A stretch of DNA of 64,000 nucleotides from JAEZHK01 sp040768845 (GCA_040768845.1 JAXGME010000010.1:1-64000), one strand, 5' to 3'. Counted from the stretch's first letter, positions 51,246 to 60,471 are shown. Numbers and translations: made by a program. The notes: generated by a model not told the origin, from the letters alone.

Positions 51246-51566
51246 TCACCTCCGCAGCAGCATGAACAGCGAAAGCACCGTCACGCCCAGGTACACCGCC
51301 GACGTGACCGTGAGGCCCGCGGGATCGGTGGCCACCACCAGCACGACCACGTGCATGATGGTGAAGAAAAACGCGAATTTGAAAAACTCGGTATAGTCCG
51401 GCTGGCCCTGGTTTTCCTCCATGTTTTCGCCGCAGGCGTAGGCCTGCATCTTTCCCTCGGAGTCCTGGCCGTGGGCGGAAAACCGCTTGGCGACCATCGA
51501 CAGCGCGAAGGAAACCAGCAGCAGTACGAAAAAGGTCACCGGCGGCGACATGAGAAAGCTTTCCAT
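51246..51566 (-). CDS. Small membrane subunit resembling complex I NuoA
   Basis: The 106-residue protein has three membrane helices (about 8-28, 60-82, 86-104) and a NuoA-like pattern: helix, a loop with AYACGENM in the place of the NuoA Cys/Ser-Gly segment, then FFKFAFFFTIMHVVVLVVAT. The acidic residues of NuoA helix 2 are replaced. GGAGG precedes the ATG. It stands directly before the NuoB-like gene, as nuoA does in complex I operons. A MbhI-like anchor is the alternative. Confidence 0.65.
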   Translation of the reverse strand: MESFLMSPPVTFFVLLLVSFALSMVAKRFSAHGQDSEGKMQAYACGENMEENQGQPDYTEFFKFAFFFTIMHVVVLVVATDPAGLTVTSAVYLGVTVLSLFMLLRR

Positions 51567-51603
51567 CGGATGCCTCCATCCATTCGTCAGATTGCGTTGG
51601 GCG

Positions 51604-51912
51604 CTACCCCTTCAGGTTGTTGAGCTTGTCGGTCATCAGCGAGCCGTTGTTGCGGTAGACGCCGAACAGGATGCCCGTGGCGATGACCAGCAGCATGACC
51701 TCGACGACGATGATCGTGATCACGAAGGATTGGGCCATGCCCATCTTGCCGGTCTCATACCCGGCGCCGATCATCACCAGTGTGACGGCCTTGGTGAGCA
51801 CCTCCACCGAAAGCAGGATGCGCAAAAGGTTCCGCGTCACGATGATGCCGTACACGCCCACCGCGATCAAAAGCGCCGCGCCGATCAGAAACAGCGTATA
51901 CAAAAGGCTCAC
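51604..51912 (-). CDS. NuoK/MrpC-like membrane subunit
   Basis: The 102-residue protein has three helices and the NuoK/MnhC pattern with the intramembrane Glu in LLSVEVLTKAVTLVMIG and a second in IIVVEVMLLVIATG. It contributes to the ion path between the NuoH-like subunit and the antiporter-like subunits. Start is a GTG at 51912 overlapping the stop of the NuoJ-like gene. Confidence 0.88.
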   Translation of the reverse strand: MSLLYTLFLIGAALLIAVGVYGIIVTRNLLRILLSVEVLTKAVTLVMIGAGYETGKMGMAQSFVITIIVVEVMLLVIATGILFGVYRNNGSLMTDKLNNLKG

Positions 51913-52415
51913 AGCTTGTCGCCCTCCTTGAAGAAGATCAGCACGCCGAACACGCCGGCCAGCGCGATCACGATCTGGCCCAGAAGGTCGGCCTGGCGCT
52001 CGTTCCAGAACACGGCGGCCTCCGCGTCGCCGGCGACATGGGGGACGGTGGCGGGGATCAGTTCGCCCAGGTGGGGCAGCATCAGCGCAAGCCCCGCAAC
52101 GGCGAGGGCGATCAGCACCACCGGCAGCAGGCGGAAGCGCCTGCGGCGCTCCTCGCGATGCCGCTCGACTTCCTCCTTGGTGCGCAGCTTGGTCATCGAA
52201 ATGGTGCTGATAAACACCACCGTAATCAGGCCGGCGCAGACGGAGAGTTCAAACACCGCCGCCAGCGGCGCCTTGAGCATGAACAGAAGGATGGTCAGCA
52301 CCGCGCTGAGCGCGGCCAGCGCCACCGCGGCCTTCAAAAGGTCCCGGAGCATCACGGTCAGCAGGGCGGTTATGATGAGCCCCGCCAGGAGTAGGATGAT
52401 CACCGTCAGGTTCAA
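51909..52415 (-). CDS. NuoJ/MbhD-E-like membrane subunit
   Basis: The 168-residue protein has about four or five helices, an N-terminal half like MbhD/MrpB (LKAAVALAALSAVLTILLFM, FELSVCAGLITVVFI) and a basic loop KEEVERHREERRRR. The conserved Glu in FELSVCAGL is the expected ion-path residue. The start is a TTG at 52415, with AAGGTG seven bases before it. Confidence 0.82.
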   Translation of the reverse strand: MNLTVIILLLAGLIITALLTVMLRDLLKAAVALAALSAVLTILLFMLKAPLAAVFELSVCAGLITVVFISTISMTKLRTKEEVERHREERRRRFRLLPVVLIALAVAGLALMLPHLGELIPATVPHVAGDAEAAVFWNERQADLLGQIVIALAGVFGVLIFFKEGDKL

Positions 52416-52445
52416 TTCTTTACACCTTCCATCGCAAGGATGTCG

Positions 52446-53858
52446 TCAGATCAGGCCTTTGCCCCTGAGATAGATGAGCAGCAGCGGAAACAGAAGCCCC
52501 GCGATCACGTTGACGGCGGAAAGAACAACCTCCACGAGCCGCATGGCGCCGTCACACTCGGTGACAGCCTCCATTTCGGGCGAGGGCTTTCCGAAAAACA
52601 CCTTCTTCTGGAGTATAAGAAAATACCCCAGCGTCAGCGCGCTCAAACACAGCGCCGCAATGGCGAGCCCGGGGGACACCTGCCACACCGCCATCACGAT
52701 GATGAGCTTCGACCAGAACCCCGACAGCGGCGGGATGCCCGACATCGACATCAGGCCCAGAATGGAGCTGATGCTGGTAAAGGGCATCACCTTGCCCAGG
52801 CCGCCCATCTGATCCATATCGCGGGTGCCCGTCTGGTGGTAGACGGCGGCGGCATCCACAAACAGGAGCGACTTGAACGTGGCGTGGTTGAAAAAGTGCA
52901 TCACCGCACCGACAAAGCCCAGCGCCGACCCCGTGGACACCCCCAGCACGATGTAGCCGATCTGGCTGACCGAGGAGAAGGCCAGCATGCGCTTGATGTC
53001 CTTCTGGCCGATGGCGCCCAGCGCGCCCACCAGGATGGACACCACGGACAGGATCGCCAGCGCGGTGCCGACCTTGGCGTCGTTTTGAAACACATCCCGG
53101 TAGACGCGCATCAGCGCATACACGCCGGACACCTTGATGACGACGCCCGCCAGCACCACCGAAACCGGCGACGGCGCGGAGGAGTGGGCGTCCGGCACCC
53201 AGGTGTGGAACGGCACCACGCCGGACTTGATCGAAAGGGCGATCACAAAAAGCAGAATCGCCGCGTTCAGCATCACCGGGTAGTGGCCGCCGAGCGAGGA
53301 TACGTAGGCCGCGACGCCCGCGTAGGAGGTTTCGCCCGACAGCGTGAACAGGAAGGCGATGGCGAGCAGCATCATCGCGGTGGCCAGCGCGCTCATCAGG
53401 TAGTACTTGAAGGCGCCCTCCAGTTCGTCCCGCTTTTTGTCAATGGCGATCAGGAGGAACGAGGCCGCGCCCGTCACTTCGATGAAAACGTACAGGCTGA
53501 AGATGTCGGTGACCATCACCACGCCGTTCATGCCCATCATCAGAAGAAGCAGCGCGCTGCCAAAGCTGAAGCGGCTCGCGTGGATGGTGCCGGTGGCCAC
53601 CAGCGCCGTGGCGCAGGCGATGAAGCCGATGATCGTCAGCACGATCGCGCCGAAGGCATCCACCGAAAACGTGCCGAAAAAGGTGGAGGCCAGGGGGGCG
53701 TTCGTTTGAATGACTTTCGCAAGATCCCAGGCGCCCAGCGCCACCTGAACCAGCGCGACGCCCGCCGCAATCCAGAGCGCGGACCAACGGCTGTTCCAGG
53801 TCAGAATGTTCAGGATCACCACCGCCGCCAGCGGGATCCCAATGAAAAGAAACGGCAC
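52446..53858 (-). CDS. Antiporter-like subunit 3 (NuoN/MrpD/HyfF type)
   Basis: The 470-residue, roughly 14-helix protein has the full ion-pump residues: Glu in TM5 (LYVFIEVTGAASF), Lys in TM7 (ALSIKSGVVPFHTWVPDAH) and Lys in TM8 (VVLAGVVIKVSGVYAL). It should translocate H+ or Na+. Start is a GTG at 53858 with AAGGAGG upstream. Confidence 0.92.
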   Translation of the reverse strand: MPFLFIGIPLAAVVILNILTWNSRWSALWIAAGVALVQVALGAWDLAKVIQTNAPLASTFFGTFSVDAFGAIVLTIIGFIACATALVATGTIHASRFSFGSALLLLMMGMNGVVMVTDIFSLYVFIEVTGAASFLLIAIDKKRDELEGAFKYYLMSALATAMMLLAIAFLFTLSGETSYAGVAAYVSSLGGHYPVMLNAAILLFVIALSIKSGVVPFHTWVPDAHSSAPSPVSVVLAGVVIKVSGVYALMRVYRDVFQNDAKVGTALAILSVVSILVGALGAIGQKDIKRMLAFSSVSQIGYIVLGVSTGSALGFVGAVMHFFNHATFKSLLFVDAAAVYHQTGTRDMDQMGGLGKVMPFTSISSILGLMSMSGIPPLSGFWSKLIIVMAVWQVSPGLAIAALCLSALTLGYFLILQKKVFFGKPSPEMEAVTECDGAMRLVEVVLSAVNVIAGLLFPLLLIYLRGKGLI

Positions 53859-53891
53859 GAGCTTTTCCTCCTTAAACTTGAGGGGATTCCG

Positions 53892-55409
53892 TCAGGACAG
53901 CGCGAAGATCGCGATGACGATCACCACGCCCCAAAGCACCCAGATCACATAGCGGGACTGGCTGCCGTTGTGCGCGCGCTTGACAAGCCCCGAAAGCGCG
54001 CCGACAAACCACACCACCGCCACGTCGTAAAACCAGCTGATGGCGTCGTTGATCACAAGGGAGATCCTTGCGTAAAAGCGAAACGCCCTCCGGGCGACGG
54101 GGTAGGGGTCGCAAAAGGTGGTTTCCAGCCAGGCCAGCGCGCCGTCCATCTCGGTGACGGGTTCGTCTTTCACCCTGGAGGCCTCAAAAAGGGCGGTGTG
54201 GCGCGCAAAGCCCAACGCGCCGATGCCCGCGAAGATCGCGCCCACCAGCGACACCAGCGAAAGCATCAGGCCCAGGATACCGTCCTGCAGCGCGATCCGG
54301 TAGACCGCTCCGGAAAAGGCCACCGCCACGGCCGCAAGCGCGGCGGCATAGTAGGCGCCGACGGCGAGGGGGGCCTTGTGCCCCGGCGCGCCGTCCAGCG
54401 CGCCTGCCGCCAGGAACAGTACAAAGCCTGCCGCCGCCGCCGCGATGGCCGCGTAGGTAAACACGCCGCCGGCGGAGGAGGTGACGCCCAGTACCAGCGC
54501 GCCGCCCTGGGCCAGGTTCAGCGCGATCGCAAGCTTTTTATAGCTGCCCGCGGTCAGCGACAGCATGCCGGAGAGGAGCACCGTACCCGCGCCCAGGACC
54601 AGCACGAGCAGCAGCGGCCACGCGTCCCGGCCCATCTCAAACATGCCCGGGAATTTTGAAAGCAGGTTTGCGCCCATCAGCAGGTTCAGCGCGCCGGGAA
54701 CCAGCGCCATAAACGGCGCGGGCGCGACCCCGGACGCCCTGCCGATCCACCCGTGGAAGGGAATCACGCCCAGCTTCGCCGCGGCGCCCACCGCCATCAG
54801 AAGAAAGCCCGCGGTGCCCGGGGCGTTCATCGGCACGTGCATCGCGTCCATGGTCATGGTTTCGGCCGCGTGGCCGGCCAGGGCCATGCCCAGGATCATG
54901 CACAGATCGGTGAGCGCGGCGGTAAAGACCGCGCGCACCGAGACCCTCCAGGCGCCTTCGCCGCCGGATTGGATCATGACGAACATCGGCGCCCACATCG
55001 CCTGCCAGAAAAAGAGCATGGCGATCAGGTTGTTGGCCATGATCGCGCCGTTGGCCATCGCCAGCGCCATCAGAACGCAGCCGTCAAAGAGCCGGCCGGC
55101 GTCGGCCCTGCGAATGAGCGCGTAGATTGCCAGAAGAAACGCCAGCGCCGACGCGGCAATCACCAGCGCGCCGCCGGATGCCGTCAGCTTCAGCGAAAAG
55201 TCCATGCCCCACAGCGCCCAGGGGCGGGTATATTCCAGCGACTGGCCCGCCACAAAATCCGCGAGGGCAAATGTCGCGGCGGCGCCCAGTGCCAAAAGCG
55301 CCCGGCGAGGATGTCGCAGGCCCTCGGGCAGCATAAAGATCAGGGCGCCAAACGCGGATGGCAGCACCACCAGCATCAGGGGGAGGAGAGAATCCATGGT
55401 CACATTCAT
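53892..55409 (-). CDS. Antiporter-like subunit 2, degenerate in key charged residues
   Basis: The 505-residue, roughly 14-helix protein is a paralogue of its neighbours with AAKLGVIPFHGWIGRA in TM7, but the TM5 glutamate is replaced by glutamine (LFFWQAMWAPMFVM) and the TM8 lysine position is hydrophobic (ALVPGALNLLMGANLL). The C-terminus extends past the core with a lateral-helix-like segment and two more helices. It may be a structural or regulatory spacer and not a pump. ATG 55409 lies in the stop of the NuoL-like gene. Confidence 0.85.
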   Translation of the reverse strand: MNVTMDSLLPLMLVVLPSAFGALIFMLPEGLRHPRRALLALGAAATFALADFVAGQSLEYTRPWALWGMDFSLKLTASGGALVIAASALAFLLAIYALIRRADAGRLFDGCVLMALAMANGAIMANNLIAMLFFWQAMWAPMFVMIQSGGEGAWRVSVRAVFTAALTDLCMILGMALAGHAAETMTMDAMHVPMNAPGTAGFLLMAVGAAAKLGVIPFHGWIGRASGVAPAPFMALVPGALNLLMGANLLSKFPGMFEMGRDAWPLLLVLVLGAGTVLLSGMLSLTAGSYKKLAIALNLAQGGALVLGVTSSAGGVFTYAAIAAAAAGFVLFLAAGALDGAPGHKAPLAVGAYYAAALAAVAVAFSGAVYRIALQDGILGLMLSLVSLVGAIFAGIGALGFARHTALFEASRVKDEPVTEMDGALAWLETTFCDPYPVARRAFRFYARISLVINDAISWFYDVAVVWFVGALSGLVKRAHNGSQSRYVIWVLWGVVIVIAIFALS

Positions 55410-56842
55410 CCGATGATCACCGCCATTTGCTGAACAATCGCCTGTACCCAAACCGCCGGGTAGTAAATCAGGATACCGCTGGCGATGGAAAGCGCCGCCA
55501 GCAGCGCCACGGAGTATTCCATCGTCCCCCGGCCCTCATGGGCGGGGTGCTCCGCGTGGGACTGCCCCAGGAACACCCGGTAAAACGCGCGCATCAGGTA
55601 GAGCACCGTCATCACCGCGCCCAGGATGAACACCGCGGCAATCCAGGGGTGCCCGGCCTCCACCGCGCCGTGGATGACCATGTCCTTGCTGAAAAACCCG
55701 CCAAAGGGCGGCACGCCCATGACCGAGAACGCGCAGAGGAAGAAGGAGACCGCCGTCCAGGGCATGGTCCTGGCCAGGCCGCCCATCTTTCGGATGTCCT
55801 TGGTGTGCAGGCTGTGTTCCACGATGCCCGCGCACAGGAAGAGCCCCGCCTTGGAGATCGCGTGCATCAGGATGTACATCAGCCCGCCCGCCAGCGCCGC
55901 CTCGCCGCCGATGGAGAGGCCCAGAAAGATAAAGCCGATCTGGCTGACGGTGGAGTAGGCGACGATGCGCTTGATGTCGTTTTCCGCGATGGCTGCGCCG
56001 GCGGAGAGCATCGCGCTGACGGCGGCGATCACCGGCATCGCGGTATTCCAGAAGGCGTCAATGCGGAATGTAACGGCAAAGAGCCGCGCGTAGACGTACA
56101 CGCCGATCTTCACCAGCACCGCCGCGTGCAGAAGGGCCGTGGCTGGGGTCGGCGCCACGCCCGCGTCGGCCAGCCAGGAGTGCAGCGGTAGCGTCGCGGA
56201 CTTCGAGAGAATGCCAAAGAGGATCAGTACCACCGCGGCGTTGGAAATCTCCTTGCCCCGCAGCTGCAGAAGATCCATCGTTCCGTGCTGGAAGTAGACC
56301 ATCAGAAATCCCGCCAGCATCACCAGCGCGCCCACGCCGGTGATCAGAAACGCCTTGTTGGCGCGGCGCACGTATTCCTTCTCTCGGAAAAAACCGATCA
56401 GCCGCCAGCACGCCAGCGCCGACAGCTCCCAAAACCCGTAGAGAAAGACGAGATTGGTGGTCATCGTAATGCCCATCATCGCGCCCAGAAACATCACCAC
56501 GTAAAAGTAGTACTCGTTCTGGTTCTCGTAGTGTCCAAGGTAGCCGTAGGAATACACGACGATGATCAGCCCCAGGAAGGAGGAGATCAGCGCCATGAAC
56601 ACCGCCAGGCCGTCCGCGTGAAAGCCAAAGCTCAGCCCGAGGGGCAGCATGATATCGAAGGAATGGGGCGCGCCGGACAGCGCCGTCGGCAGCATGGATA
56701 TCAAAAGCCCAAAGGGCACCGCGACGTATACCAGCGCCATCGCGTTCCGGACCTTTTCCGACGCGCGTCCGATCAGCGGCAGCGTACACGCGCCGATCAG
56801 CGGAACAAACACGACGAAAAGCAATAGGGTGGGACCAGTCAT
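55406..56842 (-). CDS. Antiporter-like subunit 1 (NuoL/MrpA/HyfB type), first gene of the operon
   Basis: The 478-residue membrane protein has the ion-pump residues Glu in TM5 (LYGFWELSALACW), Lys in TM7 (LSKSATLPLHSWLADA) and Lys in TM8 (AAVLVKIGVYVYA), and HAISKAGLF. It is shorter than NuoL and lacks the long lateral helix. AGGGGG precedes the ATG. It heads the 12-gene hydrogenase operon. Confidence 0.92.
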   Translation of the reverse strand: MTGPTLLLFVVFVPLIGACTLPLIGRASEKVRNAMALVYVAVPFGLLISMLPTALSGAPHSFDIMLPLGLSFGFHADGLAVFMALISSFLGLIIVVYSYGYLGHYENQNEYYFYVVMFLGAMMGITMTTNLVFLYGFWELSALACWRLIGFFREKEYVRRANKAFLITGVGALVMLAGFLMVYFQHGTMDLLQLRGKEISNAAVVLILFGILSKSATLPLHSWLADAGVAPTPATALLHAAVLVKIGVYVYARLFAVTFRIDAFWNTAMPVIAAVSAMLSAGAAIAENDIKRIVAYSTVSQIGFIFLGLSIGGEAALAGGLMYILMHAISKAGLFLCAGIVEHSLHTKDIRKMGGLARTMPWTAVSFFLCAFSVMGVPPFGGFFSKDMVIHGAVEAGHPWIAAVFILGAVMTVLYLMRAFYRVFLGQSHAEHPAHEGRGTMEYSVALLAALSIASGILIYYPAVWVQAIVQQMAVIIG

Positions 56843-56946
56843 CTTTTATACCCCCTGCGCCAACTTGGCGGCATTCGTGGTTCAGCCACCGGGCTTCATC
56901 GGTCTTAAAAGCGCAGGTTTGACAGCGCCCATAAAGACCAAATGTC

Positions 56947-56976
56947 ATTATAGACCGCACGGTGTCCGCCCGTCAA
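56947..56976 (-). promoter_or_regulatory. Sigma-A promoter of the [NiFe] hydrogenase operon
   Basis: TTGACG (56971-56976) is 18 bases from TATAAT (56947-56952) on the minus strand. The leader is about 100 bases and can form a small hairpin near 56860-56880. Confidence 0.75.
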
Positions 56977-57345
56977 TGGTGATATGAAAACATATCTACC
57001 AATTATATAGGCCCTTAGATGGCATGCGTGCATCCGGACAACGGCGTCCATGCCTGCATTCATACCCTCGTTCCGATCGGCCAAACCGGGCGCCCGCTCG
57101 GGGGTCGGAGGCGGGCCGTCCGCCGGAAATACTGCGTGGAAAGAATAATTATGCGCGCCGATCCATCAATAAATATTGCGGGATCGATTGGTTTTCCCCG
57201 GCATGCCCCGGGTTTTTTGCGCCAAGTGCGTGTGAATGTATGCACACTTCGTTAAAAATGAAATTTTTTGCCCGCGGCTCCGTCAAAAAATCCGCCGGAA
57301 CTTCATAAAGATTTCGAATTCCCCCCTTTATTTTCGGATCGGAGG
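56977..57345. other. Non-coding region with three inverted repeats between [NiFe] operon and pckG
   Basis: No convincing gene is present in this interval; the short frames lack ribosome binding sites. It holds a bipartite stem (57021-57025 with 57050-57054 and 57036-57039 with 57046-57049), an imperfect 28-base palindrome at 57159-57186, a terminator-like hairpin at 57197-57218, and an inverted repeat near 57226-57249. Base composition is lower in GC than the flanking genes. It could hold a small RNA or operator sites for pckG. Confidence 0.5.
57197..57218 (+). terminator. Terminator-like hairpin in the pckG upstream region
   Basis: CCCGG (57197-57201) pairs with CCGGG (57208-57212) around a six-base loop and is followed by six T residues. 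No gene ends just upstream on this strand, so it would serve an unannotated short transcript. Confidence 0.5.
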
Positions 57346-57350
57346 TATGC

Positions 57351-57356
57351 TATAAT
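57351..57356 (+). promoter_or_regulatory. Extended -10 promoter of pckG
   Basis: TATAAT with the extended TGC stands 37 bases before the pckG start. The -35 region is poor (TTTATT or TTATTT). Confidence 0.7.
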
Positions 57357-57393
57357 TAAGATGGCCGAATTTGAGACGTAAGGAGCGAAAAAC

Positions 57394-59187
57394 ATGACGA
57401 AGAATAAGAAACTCTTGCAGTGGGTTGACGAAGTCAAAGATATGTGTCAGCCGGATTCCGTCTATTGGTGCGACGGTTCCGAAGAGGAATACCAGCGCAT
57501 TCTCAAGAGCATGGTGGATTCCGGTGCCGCCATTCCGCTCAACCCCGAGAAGCGCCCGGGCTGCTACCTGTTCCGCAGCCATCCCTCCGATGTGGCGCGG
57601 GTCGAAAACCGTACTTTTATCGCCTCCAAACGGAAGGAAGACGCCGGCATCACCAACAACTGGGTCGATCCGGAGGAATTGAAAAAGACGATGCGCGCGC
57701 TGTACAAGGGCTGCATGAAGGGCCGCACGCTGTACGTCATCCCCTTCTCCATGGGCCCCATCGGCTCGCCCATTTCCAAAATCGGCGTGGAGATCACCGA
57801 CAGCCCCTACGTCGTGGCCAACATGCGGATCATGACCCGCACGGGCCAGGCCGTGCTGGATGTGCTGGGCGACGAGGGCGAATTTGTGCCCTGCCTGCAC
57901 TCTGTCGGCGCGCCGCTTGAGCCGGGCCAGAAAGACGTCGCGTGGCCCTGCGCGCCCATTGAGCAGAAGTATATCAGCCATTTTCCCGAGGACCGCACGA
58001 TCTGGTCCTACGGCTCCGGCTACGGCGGAAACGCGCTTCTGGGCAAGAAGTGCTTCGCGCTGCGCATCGCGTCCGTCCAGGCCCGCGACGAGGGCTGGAT
58101 GGCCGAGCACATGCTGGTACTGCGCCTGACCGACCCCAAGGGCAACGTGAAATACATCACCGGCGCGTTCCCCAGCGCCTGCGGCAAGACCAACCTGGCC
58201 ATGCTGATCCCCACCGTCCCCGGCTGGAAGGTCGAGACCGTGGGCGACGACATCGCCTGGATGAAGTTCGGCAAGGACGGCCGTCTCTACGCCATCAACC
58301 CCGAGGCGGGCTTCTTCGGCGTGGCGCCGGGCACTTCCGAGCAGTCCAACCCCAACGCGATGCACACCATTACCAAGAACACCATCTTCACCAACGTGGC
58401 GCTGACCGACGACGGCGACGTGTGGTGGGAGGGCATCGGCACCCCCGCGCCGGATCACCTGATCGACTGGAAGGGCAACGACTGGACGCCCGACAGCAAG
58501 GAGCCGGCCGCCCATCCCAACGCCCGCTTCACCACGCCCGCCAGCCAGTGCCCCTCCATCGCGCCCGAATGGGAGGATCCCAACGGTGTGCCGATTTCCG
58601 CCATCCTGATCGGCGGCCGCCGGCCCTCCACCATCCCGCTGGTGAACGAGAGCTTTGACTGGAAGCACGGCGTGTTCCTGGGCTCCATCATGGGTTCCGA
58701 GATCACGGCCGCCGCCATCTCCTCGAAGATCGGCCAGGTGCGCCGCGATCCCTTCGCGATGCTGCCCTTCATCGGCTACAACGCGACGGACTACCTCCAG
58801 CACTGGCTGGACATCGGCGAGGCCACCGAGGCCGACAAGCTGCCGAGAATCTTCTACGTCAACTGGTTCCGCAAGAGCCCGGAGGGTAAGTTCCTGTGGC
58901 CGGGCTACGGCGACAACAGCCGCGTGCTCAAGTGGATCGTGCAGCGCGTATCCGGCGAAATCGGTGCGGAGCAAACCCCCATCGGCCTCCTGCCCAAGAA
59001 GGAAGACCTGGATATCAGCGGCCTTGAACTCAAGGAAGGCGCGCTGGATGAGCTGCTCAAGGTGGACAAGGAAGGCTGGAAGGCCGAGGTCGAGTCCATC
59101 AAGGAGTACTACGCCAAGTACGACGGCAAGCTGCCCAAGGAGATGTACCACCAGCTGGATGCGCTGGAAGCGCGCGTCAACAGCTGA
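57394..59187 (+). CDS. pckG: Phosphoenolpyruvate carboxykinase (GTP)
   Basis: The enzyme interconverts oxaloacetate and PEP with GTP/GDP. The 597-residue protein is of GTP type by length and by the kinase P-loop FPSACGKTNLAML with the reactive cysteine, and NWFRKSPEGKFLWPGYGDNSR near the C-terminus. TAAGGAG precedes the ATG. In anaerobes it may run in the carboxylating direction, linking PEP to oxaloacetate, aspartate and fumarate. Single-gene unit. Confidence 0.95.
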   Translation: MTKNKKLLQWVDEVKDMCQPDSVYWCDGSEEEYQRILKSMVDSGAAIPLNPEKRPGCYLFRSHPSDVARVENRTFIASKRKEDAGITNNWVDPEELKKTMRALYKGCMKGRTLYVIPFSMGPIGSPISKIGVEITDSPYVVANMRIMTRTGQAVLDVLGDEGEFVPCLHSVGAPLEPGQKDVAWPCAPIEQKYISHFPEDRTIWSYGSGYGGNALLGKKCFALRIASVQARDEGWMAEHMLVLRLTDPKGNVKYITGAFPSACGKTNLAMLIPTVPGWKVETVGDDIAWMKFGKDGRLYAINPEAGFFGVAPGTSEQSNPNAMHTITKNTIFTNVALTDDGDVWWEGIGTPAPDHLIDWKGNDWTPDSKEPAAHPNARFTTPASQCPSIAPEWEDPNGVPISAILIGGRRPSTIPLVNESFDWKHGVFLGSIMGSEITAAAISSKIGQVRRDPFAMLPFIGYNATDYLQHWLDIGEATEADKLPRIFYVNWFRKSPEGKFLWPGYGDNSRVLKWIVQRVSGEIGAEQTPIGLLPKKEDLDISGLELKEGALDELLKVDKEGWKAEVESIKEYYAKYDGKLPKEMYHQLDALEARVNS

Positions 59188-59224
59188 GGCGCATTCCCGG
59201 AGGCGAAGCGTTGACCGGGTCTAA

Positions 59225-59258
59225 ACCGCCGGAAACCCATTTGGGTTTCCGGCGGTTC
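59225..59258 (+). terminator. Intrinsic terminator of pckG
   Basis: A 16-bp perfect stem with a two-base loop (59225-59240 with 59243-59258) is followed by a T-rich stretch. It is also suited to the convergent dehydrogenase gene. Confidence 0.85.
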
Positions 59259-59320
59259 TTTCGCTTTTCGGGGGGCGTGCCGCCTTTATCCGCCTTGCGA
59301 TGGGGCCGGAGGCATGCGCC

Positions 59321-60283
59321 TTACCGCGGGTTGACGATGTTGACCGGCGCGCCGCCGAGGAAGGCGCGCAGGTTGTCCGCCGCGATGCCCATCAGCCGCT
59401 TGCGGGATTCCCGGGGCGCCCAGGCGATGTGGGGCGTGATGAGGCAGTTTTTCGCCCGGAGCAGCGGGTTGTCCGCCCGGATAGGCTCTTCGTCCACCAC
59501 ATCCAGCCCCGCGGCGTACACGTGCCCGTCGTTCAGCGCGTCCGCCAGATCCCTTTCGACGACGAGGGGGCCGCGCCCGGTGTTGATCAGGATCACGCCG
59601 GGCTTCATTTTCGCAATTGCGGCGCGGTCGATCATGCCGCGGGTCTCTTCCGTCAGCGGGCAGTTGAGCGAGATCACGTCCGAGCGGGCGTAGAGCGCGT
59701 CCAGCGTCACAAATTCGATCGGGCCGCGGCAGTCTCCCGGGACCGTTCGGGGGTGGGAAATCACGCGCATGCCAAAGGCCGCGGCGATCCCGGCGGTCGC
59801 CCGGCCGATGCGGCCAAAGCCGACGATGCCCATTGTCTTTCCGGCCAGCTCGACTTGCGGGGTTTCCCAAAAGCAGAAATCCGGGCTTTCACTCCAGCGC
59901 CCCGCGTGGACGGCCGCGGAGTGGTGCTCCGGGCGGTGGCACAGCGCCAGCAGCAGCGCGAACACAAACTGCGCCACGGCGTCGGTGCCGTAGGCGGGGA
60001 CATTGGCCACCGGGATGCCCCGCTCCCGGGCGGCCGCAACATCCACCACGTTGTAGCCGGTGGCCAGTACGCCGATAAAGCGCAGGTTCGGGCAGGCGAA
60101 GATCGTCTGCCGCGTGAGCGGCGTCTTGTTGGTGTAGACGATCTCGGCGTCCGCCATTCGCGCTGCCGTCTGCTCCGGGGCAGTCCGGTCATAAACCGTC
60201 AATTCGCCCAGTGCCTCCAAATCCGCCCAGCTCAGGTCGCCGGGGTTCAGGGTATGGCCGTCCAGTATCACAATCTTGGGCAT
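59321..60283 (-). CDS. D-2-hydroxyacid dehydrogenase (glycerate dehydrogenase-like)
   Basis: The 320-residue NAD-dependent enzyme has the Rossmann motif GIVGFGRIGRATAGIA and catalytic Arg (LINTGRGPLVVE), Glu (DVVDEEPI) and His (LITPHIAWA). Sequence style (ATGYNVVDVAAARERGI, HIAWAPRESRKRL) points to hydroxypyruvate/glycerate dehydrogenase. AAGGAG precedes the ATG. It is not closely related to the other dehydrogenase at 38861. Divergent from catalase. Confidence 0.9.
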   Translation of the reverse strand: MPKIVILDGHTLNPGDLSWADLEALGELTVYDRTAPEQTAARMADAEIVYTNKTPLTRQTIFACPNLRFIGVLATGYNVVDVAAARERGIPVANVPAYGTDAVAQFVFALLLALCHRPEHHSAAVHAGRWSESPDFCFWETPQVELAGKTMGIVGFGRIGRATAGIAAAFGMRVISHPRTVPGDCRGPIEFVTLDALYARSDVISLNCPLTEETRGMIDRAAIAKMKPGVILINTGRGPLVVERDLADALNDGHVYAAGLDVVDEEPIRADNPLLRAKNCLITPHIAWAPRESRKRLMGIAADNLRAFLGGAPVNIVNPR

Positions 60284-60471
60284 GGCTTGCTCCTTAAACG
60301 CCGGAAAGGCGCCCGAGCTGATTGAGCGCTTCCGGAGCGTGTTATATATGGAACATGATATTGCATTTCAGACCCGATCGAAAGCGGCCGAAGGCAATTT
60401 TTTTGTGAAGTCCCTCTCCTTTCTTTTTTGTTCCATTTAACCGTTTTCCACGCAATCCTTGTGTTTGGGGA

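Noticed and set aside
52440..54659. Open frame of 739 codons on the plus strand opposite the hydrogenase antiporter-like genes
   Set aside because: Shadow of membrane-protein genes; extremely basic and His-rich, no start signal.
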